Assembly (NCBI GenBank): GCA_964463695.1
Contig: CAYXCZ010000012.1
Location: forward strand, 1-64,000
From: JALNZU01 sp964463695
GTDB taxonomy: Bacteria > Bacteroidota > Bacteroidia > Bacteroidales > F082
Length of the DNA stretch: 64,000 bases
Direction: 5' to 3'
Below the pieces are notes generated by a model that worked only from the letters and a program-made list of their open reading frames with translations, was not told where the DNA came from and did not search any database. The position numbers were made by a program, and so were the translations under genes. This document shows, in pieces, positions 34,484-43,080 of this stretch (its first letter is position 1; every line of letters starts with the position of its first letter).

Positions 34484-34520
34484 AAAAGAGGCTGTTTTGA
34501 ACAAAAACAGCCTCTTTTTT
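34484..34520. terminator. Bidirectional Rho-independent terminator
   Basis: A-run, stem GAGGCTGTTTT / AAAACAGCCTC and T-run (right arm about 34504-34520) sit between the convergent dehydrogenase and phosphofructokinase stops. They give terminators on both strands. Confidence 0.92.
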
Positions 34521-34524
34521 GAAA

Positions 34525-35742
34525 TTACCAGTTCAATATTTTTTTGAAATCAAATTCTTCCGGATTATCAAGATAGGCTCTTGCAGCAACATAATCATCC
34601 TCACCAATATACTGCATGCCGTTTTCGAACACCAGTTTGGTTTTTTCACCATGCATGTTGACTAAACGCGGTCTTACTTTTCCGTTTTCGTCTTCAACAT
34701 CTTTAAGATACAATGGTGCAGCATTTCCAGCTGGGTCCGATGTTACCATTGCTCCGGTTATCCCTTGGTCGTAAAGTGCTTTCACGCCGTAACCCAATAA
34801 ACCGCAGTACATCAAGTCGAAAGCAGTAGGCCTGACACAGCGCAATTCATACCCTAGTTCAACCGGGCGACTTTTTATATTCAGTTTAAGCTCTTTCAAC
34901 TTATATTGTAATAACATATTGTAGATGTGTGCTTTACTAACATTGCCAAGTTCGGGGTGACCATGATCATCAAACGTGAAATTTACACCTGAAGAAACAA
35001 TTTCTTCATCTGTCATGAAATGAAACACACCTTCACTAACAACGGCAGCACCATATTGTATACCGAGCATTTTACGTTTAACCATCGAGGAAATAATCAA
35101 TCGGGTGATTTTGTCAAAAGTAACGGTCGTTTTATAAAACATTTCAGGGATGATGATCATAGGATAATGACAAGCTGCACCTATTCCAAATGCGAGATGG
35201 CCTGCTTCACGACCCATTGCAGAAACAACAAACCAGTTACCGCTGGTGCGCGCATCTTCATAAACGGTTTGTGCGATGCGTACCCCTTCATCTTTGGCTG
35301 AGTAATAACCAAATGTAGGGGAGCCTTCTGGCAAAGGAAGGTCATTATCAATAGTTTTTGGTACGTGGAGGTTCTGAATTTTAAAATTATTCTCTGTAAG
35401 AAATTTCGAAATTCTGTTTGCTGTTGAGGCAGTATCATCACCGCCAATAGTCACCAAAAGCTTTACATTGTTCTGAATAAAAAAGCGTGTGGTAAACTCT
35501 GCATCTTTCGGTTTATAACGACTCATTTGGATCGCCGATCCACCTTGTTTTTGAATGTCATCAGCAAAAGCAAAGTCAAATTCAATCATTTCTGGATTTT
35601 CCGCAAAAAGACTTTTATACCCACCATGAAGTCCAATGACTCTATAGCCACTTTGTAGAAATACTTTTGCTACAGTACTTATTACAGTATTAATGCCTGG
35701 TGCCGGACCACCACCGGCTAAAATTACGATAGAAGATTTCAT
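34525..35742 (-). CDS. 6-phosphofructokinase, probable pyrophosphate-dependent type
   Basis: This 405-residue PFK converts fructose-6-phosphate to fructose-1,6-bisphosphate. Motifs visible are GGGPAPGIN (10-18), GGDD at 100-103 (ATP enzymes have GGDG) and PKTIDND at 128-134 (ATP enzymes usually have GTIDND). The Asp after GGD and the Lys before TIDND are the two known markers of PPi-dependent enzymes, so the reaction is probably reversible and uses PPi. The length fits the PPi-PFK group of about 400 residues. It is transcribed alone, with a -7 box 17 nt upstream. Confidence 0.9.
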   Translation of the reverse strand: MKSSIVILAGGGPAPGINTVISTVAKVFLQSGYRVIGLHGGYKSLFAENPEMIEFDFAFADDIQKQGGSAIQMSRYKPKDAEFTTRFFIQNNVKLLVTIGGDDTASTANRISKFLTENNFKIQNLHVPKTIDNDLPLPEGSPTFGYYSAKDEGVRIAQTVYEDARTSGNWFVVSAMGREAGHLAFGIGAACHYPMIIIPEMFYKTTVTFDKITRLIISSMVKRKMLGIQYGAAVVSEGVFHFMTDEEIVSSGVNFTFDDHGHPELGNVSKAHIYNMLLQYKLKELKLNIKSRPVELGYELRCVRPTAFDLMYCGLLGYGVKALYDQGITGAMVTSDPAGNAAPLYLKDVEDENGKVRPRLVNMHGEKTKLVFENGMQYIGEDDYVAARAYLDNPEEFDFKKILNW

Positions 35743-35758
35743 TTGTTGAAAATTTTAG

Positions 35759-35766
35759 CAAATATA
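35759..35766 (-). promoter_or_regulatory. Candidate -7 box for the phosphofructokinase gene
   Basis: On the minus strand the sequence reads TATATTTGC, a good match to the Bacteroidota TAnnTTTG box, 17 nt before the ATG. This would imply a very short leader. No clear -33 element was found. Confidence 0.45.
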
Positions 35767-35944
35767 TACGATTCAATCATTTCATCCATTATTACTAAAA
35801 CAAGTGAGCAATGTTTTGTGCAAAAATCCAAAATCTTCATTATAAACGAATTTATAATAAATTGCTTTTCAAGCAGATAGAAATCATTATTATTTATCTG
35901 GCACAATCGTCTGCATAGAATACCTGACTTTTATAAAAAAAAAT

Positions 35945-35952
35945 TACTTTTG
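35945..35952 (+). promoter_or_regulatory. Candidate -7 box for the subtilisin-like protease gene
   Basis: TACTTTTG matches TAnnTTTG and lies 28 bp before the ATG at 35980, the expected distance for a short leader. No -33 TTTG is evident. Confidence 0.45.
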
Positions 35953-35979
35953 TCGGGTTAACTACAACACATTCAGATC

Positions 35980-38718
35980 ATGAAGCATATCTTGTACAAA
36001 ACAGCTCTAGTGCTGTTGGCGCTGATGTTGGCCCTGCCTTCATTTGCCCAGGTTGAAACGAATACAGAAGCGCTTAGGCAGATTGCCAAAGAGCAGGAAA
36101 AAGAGTGGAAACAAAAACAAAAACGCGTAAGCGAATACGCTAAAGAACATAAAATCGAGATCAGGCAAGAGTCTGACAATGGAACAATTATTGAATTGAT
36201 CGATGTCATCGACGGCCAGCCGATTTATTACAAAACGGATAACGTAGGTGCTGCTATTACAACCCGTGCCAATCAATTGTGGCAAGGGGGCAGTGTTGGT
36301 GTTGTCATCGAAGGTGAAGGCTATAGTAAAGTTGGAATCTGGGATGGCGGATCTGTTCGTCGTACGCATCAGGAGTTTAACAATACAGGAGTTCAGCGCG
36401 TAACCCAGCCCGATAACGCTTCATCGCAATCAGCACATGCTACGCACGTTGCAGGAACTGTTGTTGCCGGTGGGGTTAATAATAATGCCAAAGGTATGGC
36501 TCACAAAGCACAGTTGAAAGCTTATGACTGGAACAGTGTTGAAACCGAGATGTCAGCCGCTGCTACAGCAGGAATGGAGATTTCAAACCACTCCTGGGGA
36601 CAGGTCAGAGGCTGGAATCAAAGTGAAACAACTGGTGCATGGACTTGGAACGGCTCTGCAAGTGTATCTCCGATTGAAGACTATTTATTCGGCTTTTATA
36701 ACTCTCAGGCTCGTACCTGGGATTTAATCGCCTACAATGCACCATTTTTTCTTATCACAAAATCAGCTGGTAATGATCGTGGCGATGGCCCATCAAATGC
36801 CGGTACAGGTGGTGAACCAGAAAAAGATGGTGGTCTCGATGGATATGATTGTATTGGCGGTTCGGGGAACAGTAAAAACATTCTTAGCGTTGGGGCTGTA
36901 AATGAAGTGCTTAACTATACAGGACCATCTAATGTGGTAATGAGTAGTTTCTCTGGTTGGGGACCAACTGATGATGGTCGTATTAAACCAGACATCGTTG
37001 GAAAAGGTGTCAATGTTTATTCCCTCAATTCAAGCAGTAATACATCTTATACTACCATGAGTGGCACAAGTATGTCATCTCCAAATGTTGTTGGCAGCAT
37101 GACACTTCTGCAACAGCTTTATCAAGAAACCCATGGTGGGACACCAATGAGATCCTCAACATTAAAAGGCCTCGTAACACATACTGCTGATGAAGCAGGC
37201 GCAAACCAAGGTCCGGATTACCGTTTTGGATGGGGACTGATGAATACTGCACGTGCTGCTGATATCATTATTGAGGATCAGGTACAAACGGTTATTGATG
37301 AAGTGGTCCTCGCTAATAACCAAAATTATACCCGCGATATTACTATTGATGGTGTTGAACCACTACGTATTACTATTTGCTGGACCGACAAGCAAGGTAA
37401 CGTACAGACTGCTGCTTTGAATAACAGAACTCCCTCAATTGTTCATGACCTTGATCTCAGAGTTGTGGACGAAAGCCTGAATATTTATTATCCTTACAAA
37501 CTTGATCCGGATAATCCAGCTCTTGCTGCTACCACTGATTCAAAGAACTTTGTTGATAATGTTGAGCAAGTTTATATACCAACGCCAGCGGCAGGAACTT
37601 ATACAATTATTGTTGATCATGCCGGAAGTTTAACAGCTGACCAGGTTTTTTCAATTATTATTTCTGGTATTGATGAGTTCAATAGCCTTCCTGAATGTTC
37701 GGCTGGTTTAGTTAGTCCTGTAAATGGCGCTGAAGGAGCATTCCTAAATCATAAAGTGACTTGGGAAACAGCATTATTTGCTTCAGCTTATGATGTGTAT
37801 TTTGGTACCGATGGTGGTGGCGTAACCCCTCCAACAAATATAATGAATGGTATAACGGTTCCTGATAATTTCTTCCGTCAAAACCTTGAACCTCTCACCA
37901 CTTATTATGTAATGGTAAGACCACGTAATACTTTTGGAGTTGCTGAGTGTCAAACCATATATAGTTTTACAACTATGGATGTTATTACAAATTATCCTTA
38001 TGAAATGACGGTTGAAGGAGTTACAACACCTGCATTACCTGATTATTGGACCTCAATTGATAGCGGTTTACTGAATTGGACTACCACCTCTTTGATTGGT
38101 TATAACAGTTCAAAAGCTTTTGCTTGTTATTCTCAGAACGGACAAGCCCAGGTACTGAATAACTGGTTGATTTCACCTCCATTTCAAGTGAGTGCAGCAA
38201 AAGAGTATAAGCTTACTTATGCCTATAGGTGCTTCTTCCCAACAACACCGGAATCAATGAAAGTAGCATGGGGAACAGCTGCTGATTCTGAAAATCTTTC
38301 TAATATACTATTTGACAGTCAAACGATTAGTGATCAAAACTGGTTAGTAGGTAGTCATGTGATTGTTCCCGGTGTTGATGACCATATTTTTGTAGGTTGG
38401 CACGCCTATACCCCAAGTGGCATGGGACAGTTTGTTGATGCAATTAAGTTAGAAGATTGGGGTGCTGTTGGCGTTGAGGAAAGTGTTGAAAAACAAATCA
38501 GTGTGAATTATTCTGCTGGTCAACTCCTAATTGAATCTGAGCTTAGCTTAGGTAATATGTTACTTTCGATTACTAGTGCCAGTGGCCAAACAATACTCAA
38601 TGAAAGCATGCCAAAAGCAACACGTTTTTCCAAAGCCATTTCGCTTAAAAATGGATTGTATATCATCACAGTTAAAGGTGATGGTTTTGAAAAAAATACC
38701 AAAATCCTTGTCAATTAA
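35980..38718 (+). CDS. Secreted subtilisin-like serine protease with T9SS sorting domain
   Basis: The 912-residue protein has a signal peptide (1-24, cleavage after SFA). The S8 catalytic domain (about 85-440) has Asp122 (GIWDGG), His153 in SAHATHVAGT (the usual HGTHVAGT with Gly replaced by Ala) and Ser364 in SGTSMSSPNVVG. A proprotein-convertase-like beta domain (about 440-560), a fibronectin-type region (about 565-665) and a cleaved-adhesin-like jelly roll (about 690-825) follow. The C-terminus (about 845-912, SASGQTILNES...LKNGLYIITVKGD...KILVN) is a type A T9SS sorting domain, so it is exported by the type IX system and may be surface-attached. Confidence 0.93.
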   Translation: MKHILYKTALVLLALMLALPSFAQVETNTEALRQIAKEQEKEWKQKQKRVSEYAKEHKIEIRQESDNGTIIELIDVIDGQPIYYKTDNVGAAITTRANQLWQGGSVGVVIEGEGYSKVGIWDGGSVRRTHQEFNNTGVQRVTQPDNASSQSAHATHVAGTVVAGGVNNNAKGMAHKAQLKAYDWNSVETEMSAAATAGMEISNHSWGQVRGWNQSETTGAWTWNGSASVSPIEDYLFGFYNSQARTWDLIAYNAPFFLITKSAGNDRGDGPSNAGTGGEPEKDGGLDGYDCIGGSGNSKNILSVGAVNEVLNYTGPSNVVMSSFSGWGPTDDGRIKPDIVGKGVNVYSLNSSSNTSYTTMSGTSMSSPNVVGSMTLLQQLYQETHGGTPMRSSTLKGLVTHTADEAGANQGPDYRFGWGLMNTARAADIIIEDQVQTVIDEVVLANNQNYTRDITIDGVEPLRITICWTDKQGNVQTAALNNRTPSIVHDLDLRVVDESLNIYYPYKLDPDNPALAATTDSKNFVDNVEQVYIPTPAAGTYTIIVDHAGSLTADQVFSIIISGIDEFNSLPECSAGLVSPVNGAEGAFLNHKVTWETALFASAYDVYFGTDGGGVTPPTNIMNGITVPDNFFRQNLEPLTTYYVMVRPRNTFGVAECQTIYSFTTMDVITNYPYEMTVEGVTTPALPDYWTSIDSGLLNWTTTSLIGYNSSKAFACYSQNGQAQVLNNWLISPPFQVSAAKEYKLTYAYRCFFPTTPESMKVAWGTAADSENLSNILFDSQTISDQNWLVGSHVIVPGVDDHIFVGWHAYTPSGMGQFVDAIKLEDWGAVGVEESVEKQISVNYSAGQLLIESELSLGNMLLSITSASGQTILNESMPKATRFSKAISLKNGLYIITVKGDGFEKNTKILVN

Positions 38719-38738
38719 GAACTTAGGATTTATTTAAG

Positions 38739-38769
38739 AAATGTCCTGCAATTTGCAGGACATTTTTTT
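38739..38769 (+). terminator. Rho-independent terminator of the protease gene
   Basis: A stem of AAATGTCCTGCAA with TTGCAGGACATTT and eight T, starting 21 nt after the protease stop codon. Confidence 0.92.
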
Positions 38770-38975
38770 TGCTATATATTTCAAGAGTTATTGGAAGATT
38801 TTTGTATGTGTTTATGATCTTATGAACGCTCTTGATTAGTCGAGTCGTAAAGATAAGTTTTACGATCAGGTGTGATTTTTCTTTCATAATTCGTCTATTA
38901 GTATAAATGTTCTATGTATTTCCTTAAAGAACATCAATATGCTATTAATAAAAAGTACCATGGATCAAAAAATGG

Positions 38976-38983
38976 TAGATTTG
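38976..38983 (+). promoter_or_regulatory. Candidate -7 box for the exported hydrolase group
   Basis: TAGATTTG fits TAnnTTTG, 49 bp before the chosen ATG at 39033. The rest of 38770-39032 holds nothing I recognise. Confidence 0.4.
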
Positions 38984-39032
38984 CTATAACAAAGGCTTGA
39001 AACTATTTTTTATAAAGGTTAAAATTTTAATT

Positions 39033-39890
39033 ATGAGGCGAATTTTCCTACTATCACTTTTAATTTGGCTGTTTTCGGTTGGAAATCAGGTTGTTCAATC
39101 GCAAGGTTCGATGAATATTATGACGTTCAATATTCGACTTGATCACGATGGAGATGGACAGCATAATTGGCGTTACCGAAAAAATTATGCTGCTGAATTA
39201 CTTGTAAATGAAAGTGTTGATATTGTTGGTACACAGGAAGTTTTAAAAAATCAATTGGATGATTTACTTTCACTGTCGCCCCAATATGCCTATGTTGGGG
39301 TTGGAAGGTTCGATGGCAAAACAGGAGGGGAGTATAGCGCAATACTTTACAAAAGAAACAGGTTTGAGGTAGTTCGATCCGGGAACTTCTGGCTGAGCGA
39401 AACCCCCGACAGTATAGGTTCAAAGGGCTGGGATGCTGCTTGTGAGCGAATTGTTACATGGGCTATATTTAACGACCTGAGCACCGGAGAATCTTTTGCT
39501 TTTTTTAATACGCATTTCGATCATATGGGTCAGAACGCCCGAATTAAAAGTGCGGAATTGATTGTGGAGAAAGCTCATCAAATAGCAGAAAATTTACCAG
39601 TGATTTTATGCGGTGATTTCAATGGGGCACCCGATTCAAAACCTGTTCAAAGTATCTTAGAGAGCGGTTGGTTGAAAAACACTTCTTCAATTTCAAATCG
39701 TAATTCCGGACCATCCTGGAGTTTTCATGATTTTGGCCGGCTACCAGTCGATCAGCGCCAACTCATTGATTTTATTTTTGTTACAGATTCTGTTCAAGTG
39801 TTAAGTTATAAAAATATTTTCAAGGAAATCAATAGTACGTTCTATTCGGATCACAATCCTATCGTTGTCCAGATGTTAATTGGTGATTAA
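39033..39890 (+). CDS. Exported endonuclease/exonuclease/phosphatase family protein
   Basis: I choose the ATG at 39033 because it starts directly before a signal peptide (MRRIFLLSLLIWLFSVGNQVVQSQG); a TTG frame start 36 nt upstream adds an unlikely prefix. The mature protein has the DNase I-like fold: IMTFNIRLD, the metal-binding Glu in VGTQEVLKNQL, FFNTHFDHMG, ILCGDFNGAPDS and the terminal SDHNPIV with the catalytic His. Relatives cleave phosphodiesters or phosphomonoesters of nucleic acids, sphingomyelin or inositides. The chemistry is safe but the substrate is unknown. It is the first of three exported hydrolases. Confidence 0.88.
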   Translation: MRRIFLLSLLIWLFSVGNQVVQSQGSMNIMTFNIRLDHDGDGQHNWRYRKNYAAELLVNESVDIVGTQEVLKNQLDDLLSLSPQYAYVGVGRFDGKTGGEYSAILYKRNRFEVVRSGNFWLSETPDSIGSKGWDAACERIVTWAIFNDLSTGESFAFFNTHFDHMGQNARIKSAELIVEKAHQIAENLPVILCGDFNGAPDSKPVQSILESGWLKNTSSISNRNSGPSWSFHDFGRLPVDQRQLIDFIFVTDSVQVLSYKNIFKEINSTFYSDHNPIVVQMLIGD

Positions 39891-40024
39891 ATTAGAATAA
39901 TGCAATTCCGCCTAAGCACGATCATTCAAATATACGGCTACAAAAGAAAAATTTCTTGAATTATTTACGATTTCATCATGTTAACATTGAGTGACAAGAG
40001 AATAAAAAACACCTAACATAAAAA

Positions 40025-41503
40025 ATGAGCAGTATGAAATTCATTTTATCATCATTTTTAGCTGTAAGCATGATACTTACAAGCTTTTTTGTATTTAGAG
40101 ACAACAATCCTTCAGTAGATAAAACTCCTGGTTTGAAGTTTTCACAAAACAAAAAGTTTAAAATCAGCCAGTTTACAGATATTCATTGGGATAGCAATCA
40201 AATTGAAAACTGTAGGTTGGTTACTGAAACCATTACTAAAGTTCTATCTGATGAGTCGCCTGATTTGGTTATACTTACTGGTGATATTGTGACAAACGAC
40301 CCTGCTATAAACGGATGGTTAGAGCTATCTTCAATATTTAATAAAGCTACGGTAAAATGGACGGTAGTTTTGGGAAATCACGATGATGAAACATCCTTAT
40401 CTCGAAAACAGATTTTTGAACTGCTCGAACAACAACCTGGCTTTGTTGGAGATGCTGGTTATGTTTCAGGTGCTGGAAATTACATCCTTCCATTATTATC
40501 TGCGAATGAAGATACCCTTTCTGCTTTGATTTATGGCTTTGATTCTCAAGGGTATTCTAAGGATAAAACGATTGGTTATTACGATTGGGTTAAATTTGAT
40601 CAGATTCAATGGTATCGCCAGAAAAGTGCTGAATTTACGCTTGCTAATAAAGGAATCCCTTTGCCATCTTTGGCCTTCTTTCACATTCCAACTCTTGAAT
40701 ACAAAGAAGTTGCAACAAGTCCTGCAATGATGGGTGTAAAAGGAGAAGGAGTCTCATCAGCAGTTTTAAATGCCGGGCTGATTACCGCTTTTATCGAAAT
40801 GGGAGATGTGATGGGTACTTTTGTTGGGCATGATCATGATAATAATTACATAGGGATCTTTTACGATATTGCATTAGCCTACGGGCAGAAAACTGGAGCA
40901 AACTCATATGGTAATCTGCCAAGAGGAGCGCGGATTATTGAATTGTCTGAAGGTGAACGAGGTTTCAATACCTGGATCAGAACTGCTGAGGGCGAGGCTT
41001 TTCATTATAATTATCCCTTTGGGTTGAGTTTTAAAGAAGATGAGATCAGTTTTTTACCTGCTGATGATTCTTCTTCATTAGTTCAAGGTATAAATGTTTC
41101 GTTTTTTGATGGTAGTTTTCAGTCTACAGAAGATTTAGCTAAAGAGACACCGTCTGGTACCTGGGTTTCAAAAAATATTACGCTCAACGAAGTTCAATCT
41201 ACCAATAACTTTGGATTAGTTTTTGAAGGACATATTCATATTTCCCATAAAGGGTACTATCGTTTTTATACCTTATCAGATGATGGATCAAGGCTTTACG
41301 TTGGAAATAAACTTGTTGTGAATAATGATGGGGCTCATGGAATAACAAAAGCTGAAGGGATTGTTGCTCTTGAAGCAGGTTATCACTCTTTTAAAGTAGA
41401 ATACTTTGAAACAACAGGCGATCAGTTTTTGGAGGTGGGGTTTTCAAGTTTGAAAATCATGGAGCAATCAATTCCAGCGGGGATATTGTTTTATAAAGAA
41501 TAA
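40025..41503 (+). CDS. Exported metallophosphoesterase with C-terminal PA14 domain
   Basis: The 492-residue protein has an N-terminal hydrophobic export segment (about 4-22). The calcineurin-like domain (about 40-320) has the five metal motifs FTDIHW, LTGDIV, LGNHDDE, FHIPTLE and GHDHDN, close to the Dcr2/purple-acid-like subgroup. A PA14-like domain (about 355-492, SFFDGSFQS...HKGYYRFYTLSDDGSRLYV) follows and probably binds carbohydrate. No T9SS domain is visible, so it may stay periplasmic. The gene lies 134 nt after the previous hydrolase gene and 25 nt before the SGNH gene, probably in one transcription unit. Confidence 0.88.
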   Translation: MSSMKFILSSFLAVSMILTSFFVFRDNNPSVDKTPGLKFSQNKKFKISQFTDIHWDSNQIENCRLVTETITKVLSDESPDLVILTGDIVTNDPAINGWLELSSIFNKATVKWTVVLGNHDDETSLSRKQIFELLEQQPGFVGDAGYVSGAGNYILPLLSANEDTLSALIYGFDSQGYSKDKTIGYYDWVKFDQIQWYRQKSAEFTLANKGIPLPSLAFFHIPTLEYKEVATSPAMMGVKGEGVSSAVLNAGLITAFIEMGDVMGTFVGHDHDNNYIGIFYDIALAYGQKTGANSYGNLPRGARIIELSEGERGFNTWIRTAEGEAFHYNYPFGLSFKEDEISFLPADDSSSLVQGINVSFFDGSFQSTEDLAKETPSGTWVSKNITLNEVQSTNNFGLVFEGHIHISHKGYYRFYTLSDDGSRLYVGNKLVVNNDGAHGITKAEGIVALEAGYHSFKVEYFETTGDQFLEVGFSSLKIMEQSIPAGILFYKE

Positions 41504-41528
41504 TTAGTCTTTACTTAAAATTAGTGGT

Positions 41529-42221
41529 ATGAGAACCATTAGCTTAATAATCATGATGTTGTTAGTACAAACAGTTGATTCACAATCCCAATCCTGGGCT
41601 AATCTTGAACGTTATAGCGAAGATAATATGAAATTGAAAGAATCCTCTGTCATTGCTGACCGTGTGGTTTTCATGGGCAACTCCATCACAGAGGGCTGGA
41701 GCGATCACATGCCTGAATTTTTTCAGGGCAAGCCTTATGTCAACCGTGGAATCAGTGGTCAGACAACACCTCAGATGCTTTTAAGATTCAGACAAGATGT
41801 TGTTGATCTTAAGCCTGTTGTAGTGGTTATCCTTGCAGGTGTAAACGACATTGCTGGAAATACGGGACCTGCTACACTGGAAGAGATTTTTGGCAACATT
41901 TGTTCAATGGCAGAGCTTGCTAAAGCTCACAATATCAAGGTTGTTTTAAGTGCCGTGCTTCCAGCATATGATTTTCCGTGGAAACCTGGCATAGAACCGG
42001 CATTCAAAATCATTGCCCTCAATAAAATGATTGAAAAGTATGCTTTGGAACAAAACCATACCTATCTGGATTACCATAGTCCAATGTCTGATGAACAATC
42101 AGGACTTAAAGCTGAATACACCTATGATGGTGTTCACCCAAACAGAGAAGGCTATTTGCTTATGGCTGAATTAGTGAATGCGGCTCTTGAAAAAACGCTT
42201 AAAGAAAAATTAATTGATTAG
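41529..42221 (+). CDS. Exported SGNH/GDSL-family esterase
   Basis: The 230-residue protein has a short signal-like N-terminus (MRTISLIIMMLLVQTVDSQSQ). The SGNH blocks are FMGNSITEGW (Ser block I), NRGISGQTTPQML (Gly block II), VVILAGVNDIAGN (Asn block III) and YDGVHPNREGYLLMAELV (block V with Asp and His). This set fits carbohydrate or lipid acyl-esterases. It is the last of the three exported hydrolases, which together could strip phosphate and acyl groups from an external polymer or lipid (inference). Confidence 0.9.
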   Translation: MRTISLIIMMLLVQTVDSQSQSWANLERYSEDNMKLKESSVIADRVVFMGNSITEGWSDHMPEFFQGKPYVNRGISGQTTPQMLLRFRQDVVDLKPVVVVILAGVNDIAGNTGPATLEEIFGNICSMAELAKAHNIKVVLSAVLPAYDFPWKPGIEPAFKIIALNKMIEKYALEQNHTYLDYHSPMSDEQSGLKAEYTYDGVHPNREGYLLMAELVNAALEKTLKEKLID

Positions 42222-42541
42222 AAGCGTACGTTTTTTATCGGTAAGAAGCCATTCCGTCTGTAAATTCATTCTGAATTAATCAGTTCGTCAAATGTATATA
42301 TATCAATAGCTTTCAACTTTTAAAAGGATACATTTTAGTTTTGTGTGTTTCACTGAGTGATTTGCAAGTGAGTATAATTTTTCTATTGGCCGTTTTTTCT
42401 TATCATTACATTTTCAGCATCTTACCGATTAAACTTATTTAGATTGAATATAAATTGCTGCTAATCAGCATTTAAAGCTATTCGTACATAAAAATATCTC
42501 TACTTTAGTTCGCGCAAAAAACGAATTAATAAACCTGAGAT
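42222..42541. other. Intergenic region upstream of the redox operon
   Basis: No gene is seen in these 320 bp. TACTTTAG at 42501-42508 is an imperfect -7 box 41 bp before the next ATG and is the best promoter guess. I see no convincing terminator for the upstream esterase gene. Confidence 0.4.
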
Positions 42542-43069
42542 ATGCGAATCAATCGTATTGCTGTCGGAGAGAACATCTCACTTGATCAAAGTATAGATCT
42601 GCTTCCTTTGGAGCCAGTTTTCAAGAAATACAAAAACAAACACGGTAGCCTTATACCGTTACTTCAAGCTGCACAAACGCATTTTGGCTATTTACCTGGA
42701 CAGGTTTTTCAGATGATTGCTGATGAGACGGGAATTCCGGTGGCTGATATTTATGGGGTTGCCACTTTTTATGCACAATTTAGGCTGAAACCTGTTGGAA
42801 AAAACATAATAAAGGTGTGTCACGGAACGGCATGCCATGTGCAAAATGCCAATTCGATAACTGAGGCAATGCGCAATGAACTTCATTTGAAAGATGGAGA
42901 GACCACTCCGGATGGCTTATTCACTCTGGAGTCAGTAGCTTGCCTCGGGTGCTGTTCATTAGCACCGGTAATGATGATTGGAGATAATACATATGGCAAA
43001 TTGAATGGAAAGTCAGCTGTAAAAATCGTACGTGAGATTAAAATGAATGCTTCAGTCATTAAGCAATAA
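42542..43069 (+). CDS. NuoE-like [2Fe-2S] subunit of a soluble NAD(P)-linked redox complex
   Basis: The 175-residue protein has a helical N-terminal part (PLLQAAQTHFGYLPGQVFQMIADETG) and a thioredoxin-like [2Fe-2S] domain with the four Cys in CHGTACH (about 102 and 107) and ACLGCCSLAPV (about 140-145). This is the complex I 24-kDa/HndA/HydC/StnA type. Only the NuoE, NuoF and NuoG-like parts are present, with no membrane subunits, so this is not complex I. The gene begins a three-gene operon (11-nt and 22-nt gaps). Confidence 0.92.
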   Translation: MRINRIAVGENISLDQSIDLLPLEPVFKKYKNKHGSLIPLLQAAQTHFGYLPGQVFQMIADETGIPVADIYGVATFYAQFRLKPVGKNIIKVCHGTACHVQNANSITEAMRNELHLKDGETTPDGLFTLESVACLGCCSLAPVMMIGDNTYGKLNGKSAVKIVREIKMNASVIKQ

Positions 43070-43080
43070 CACTTTTTCAA

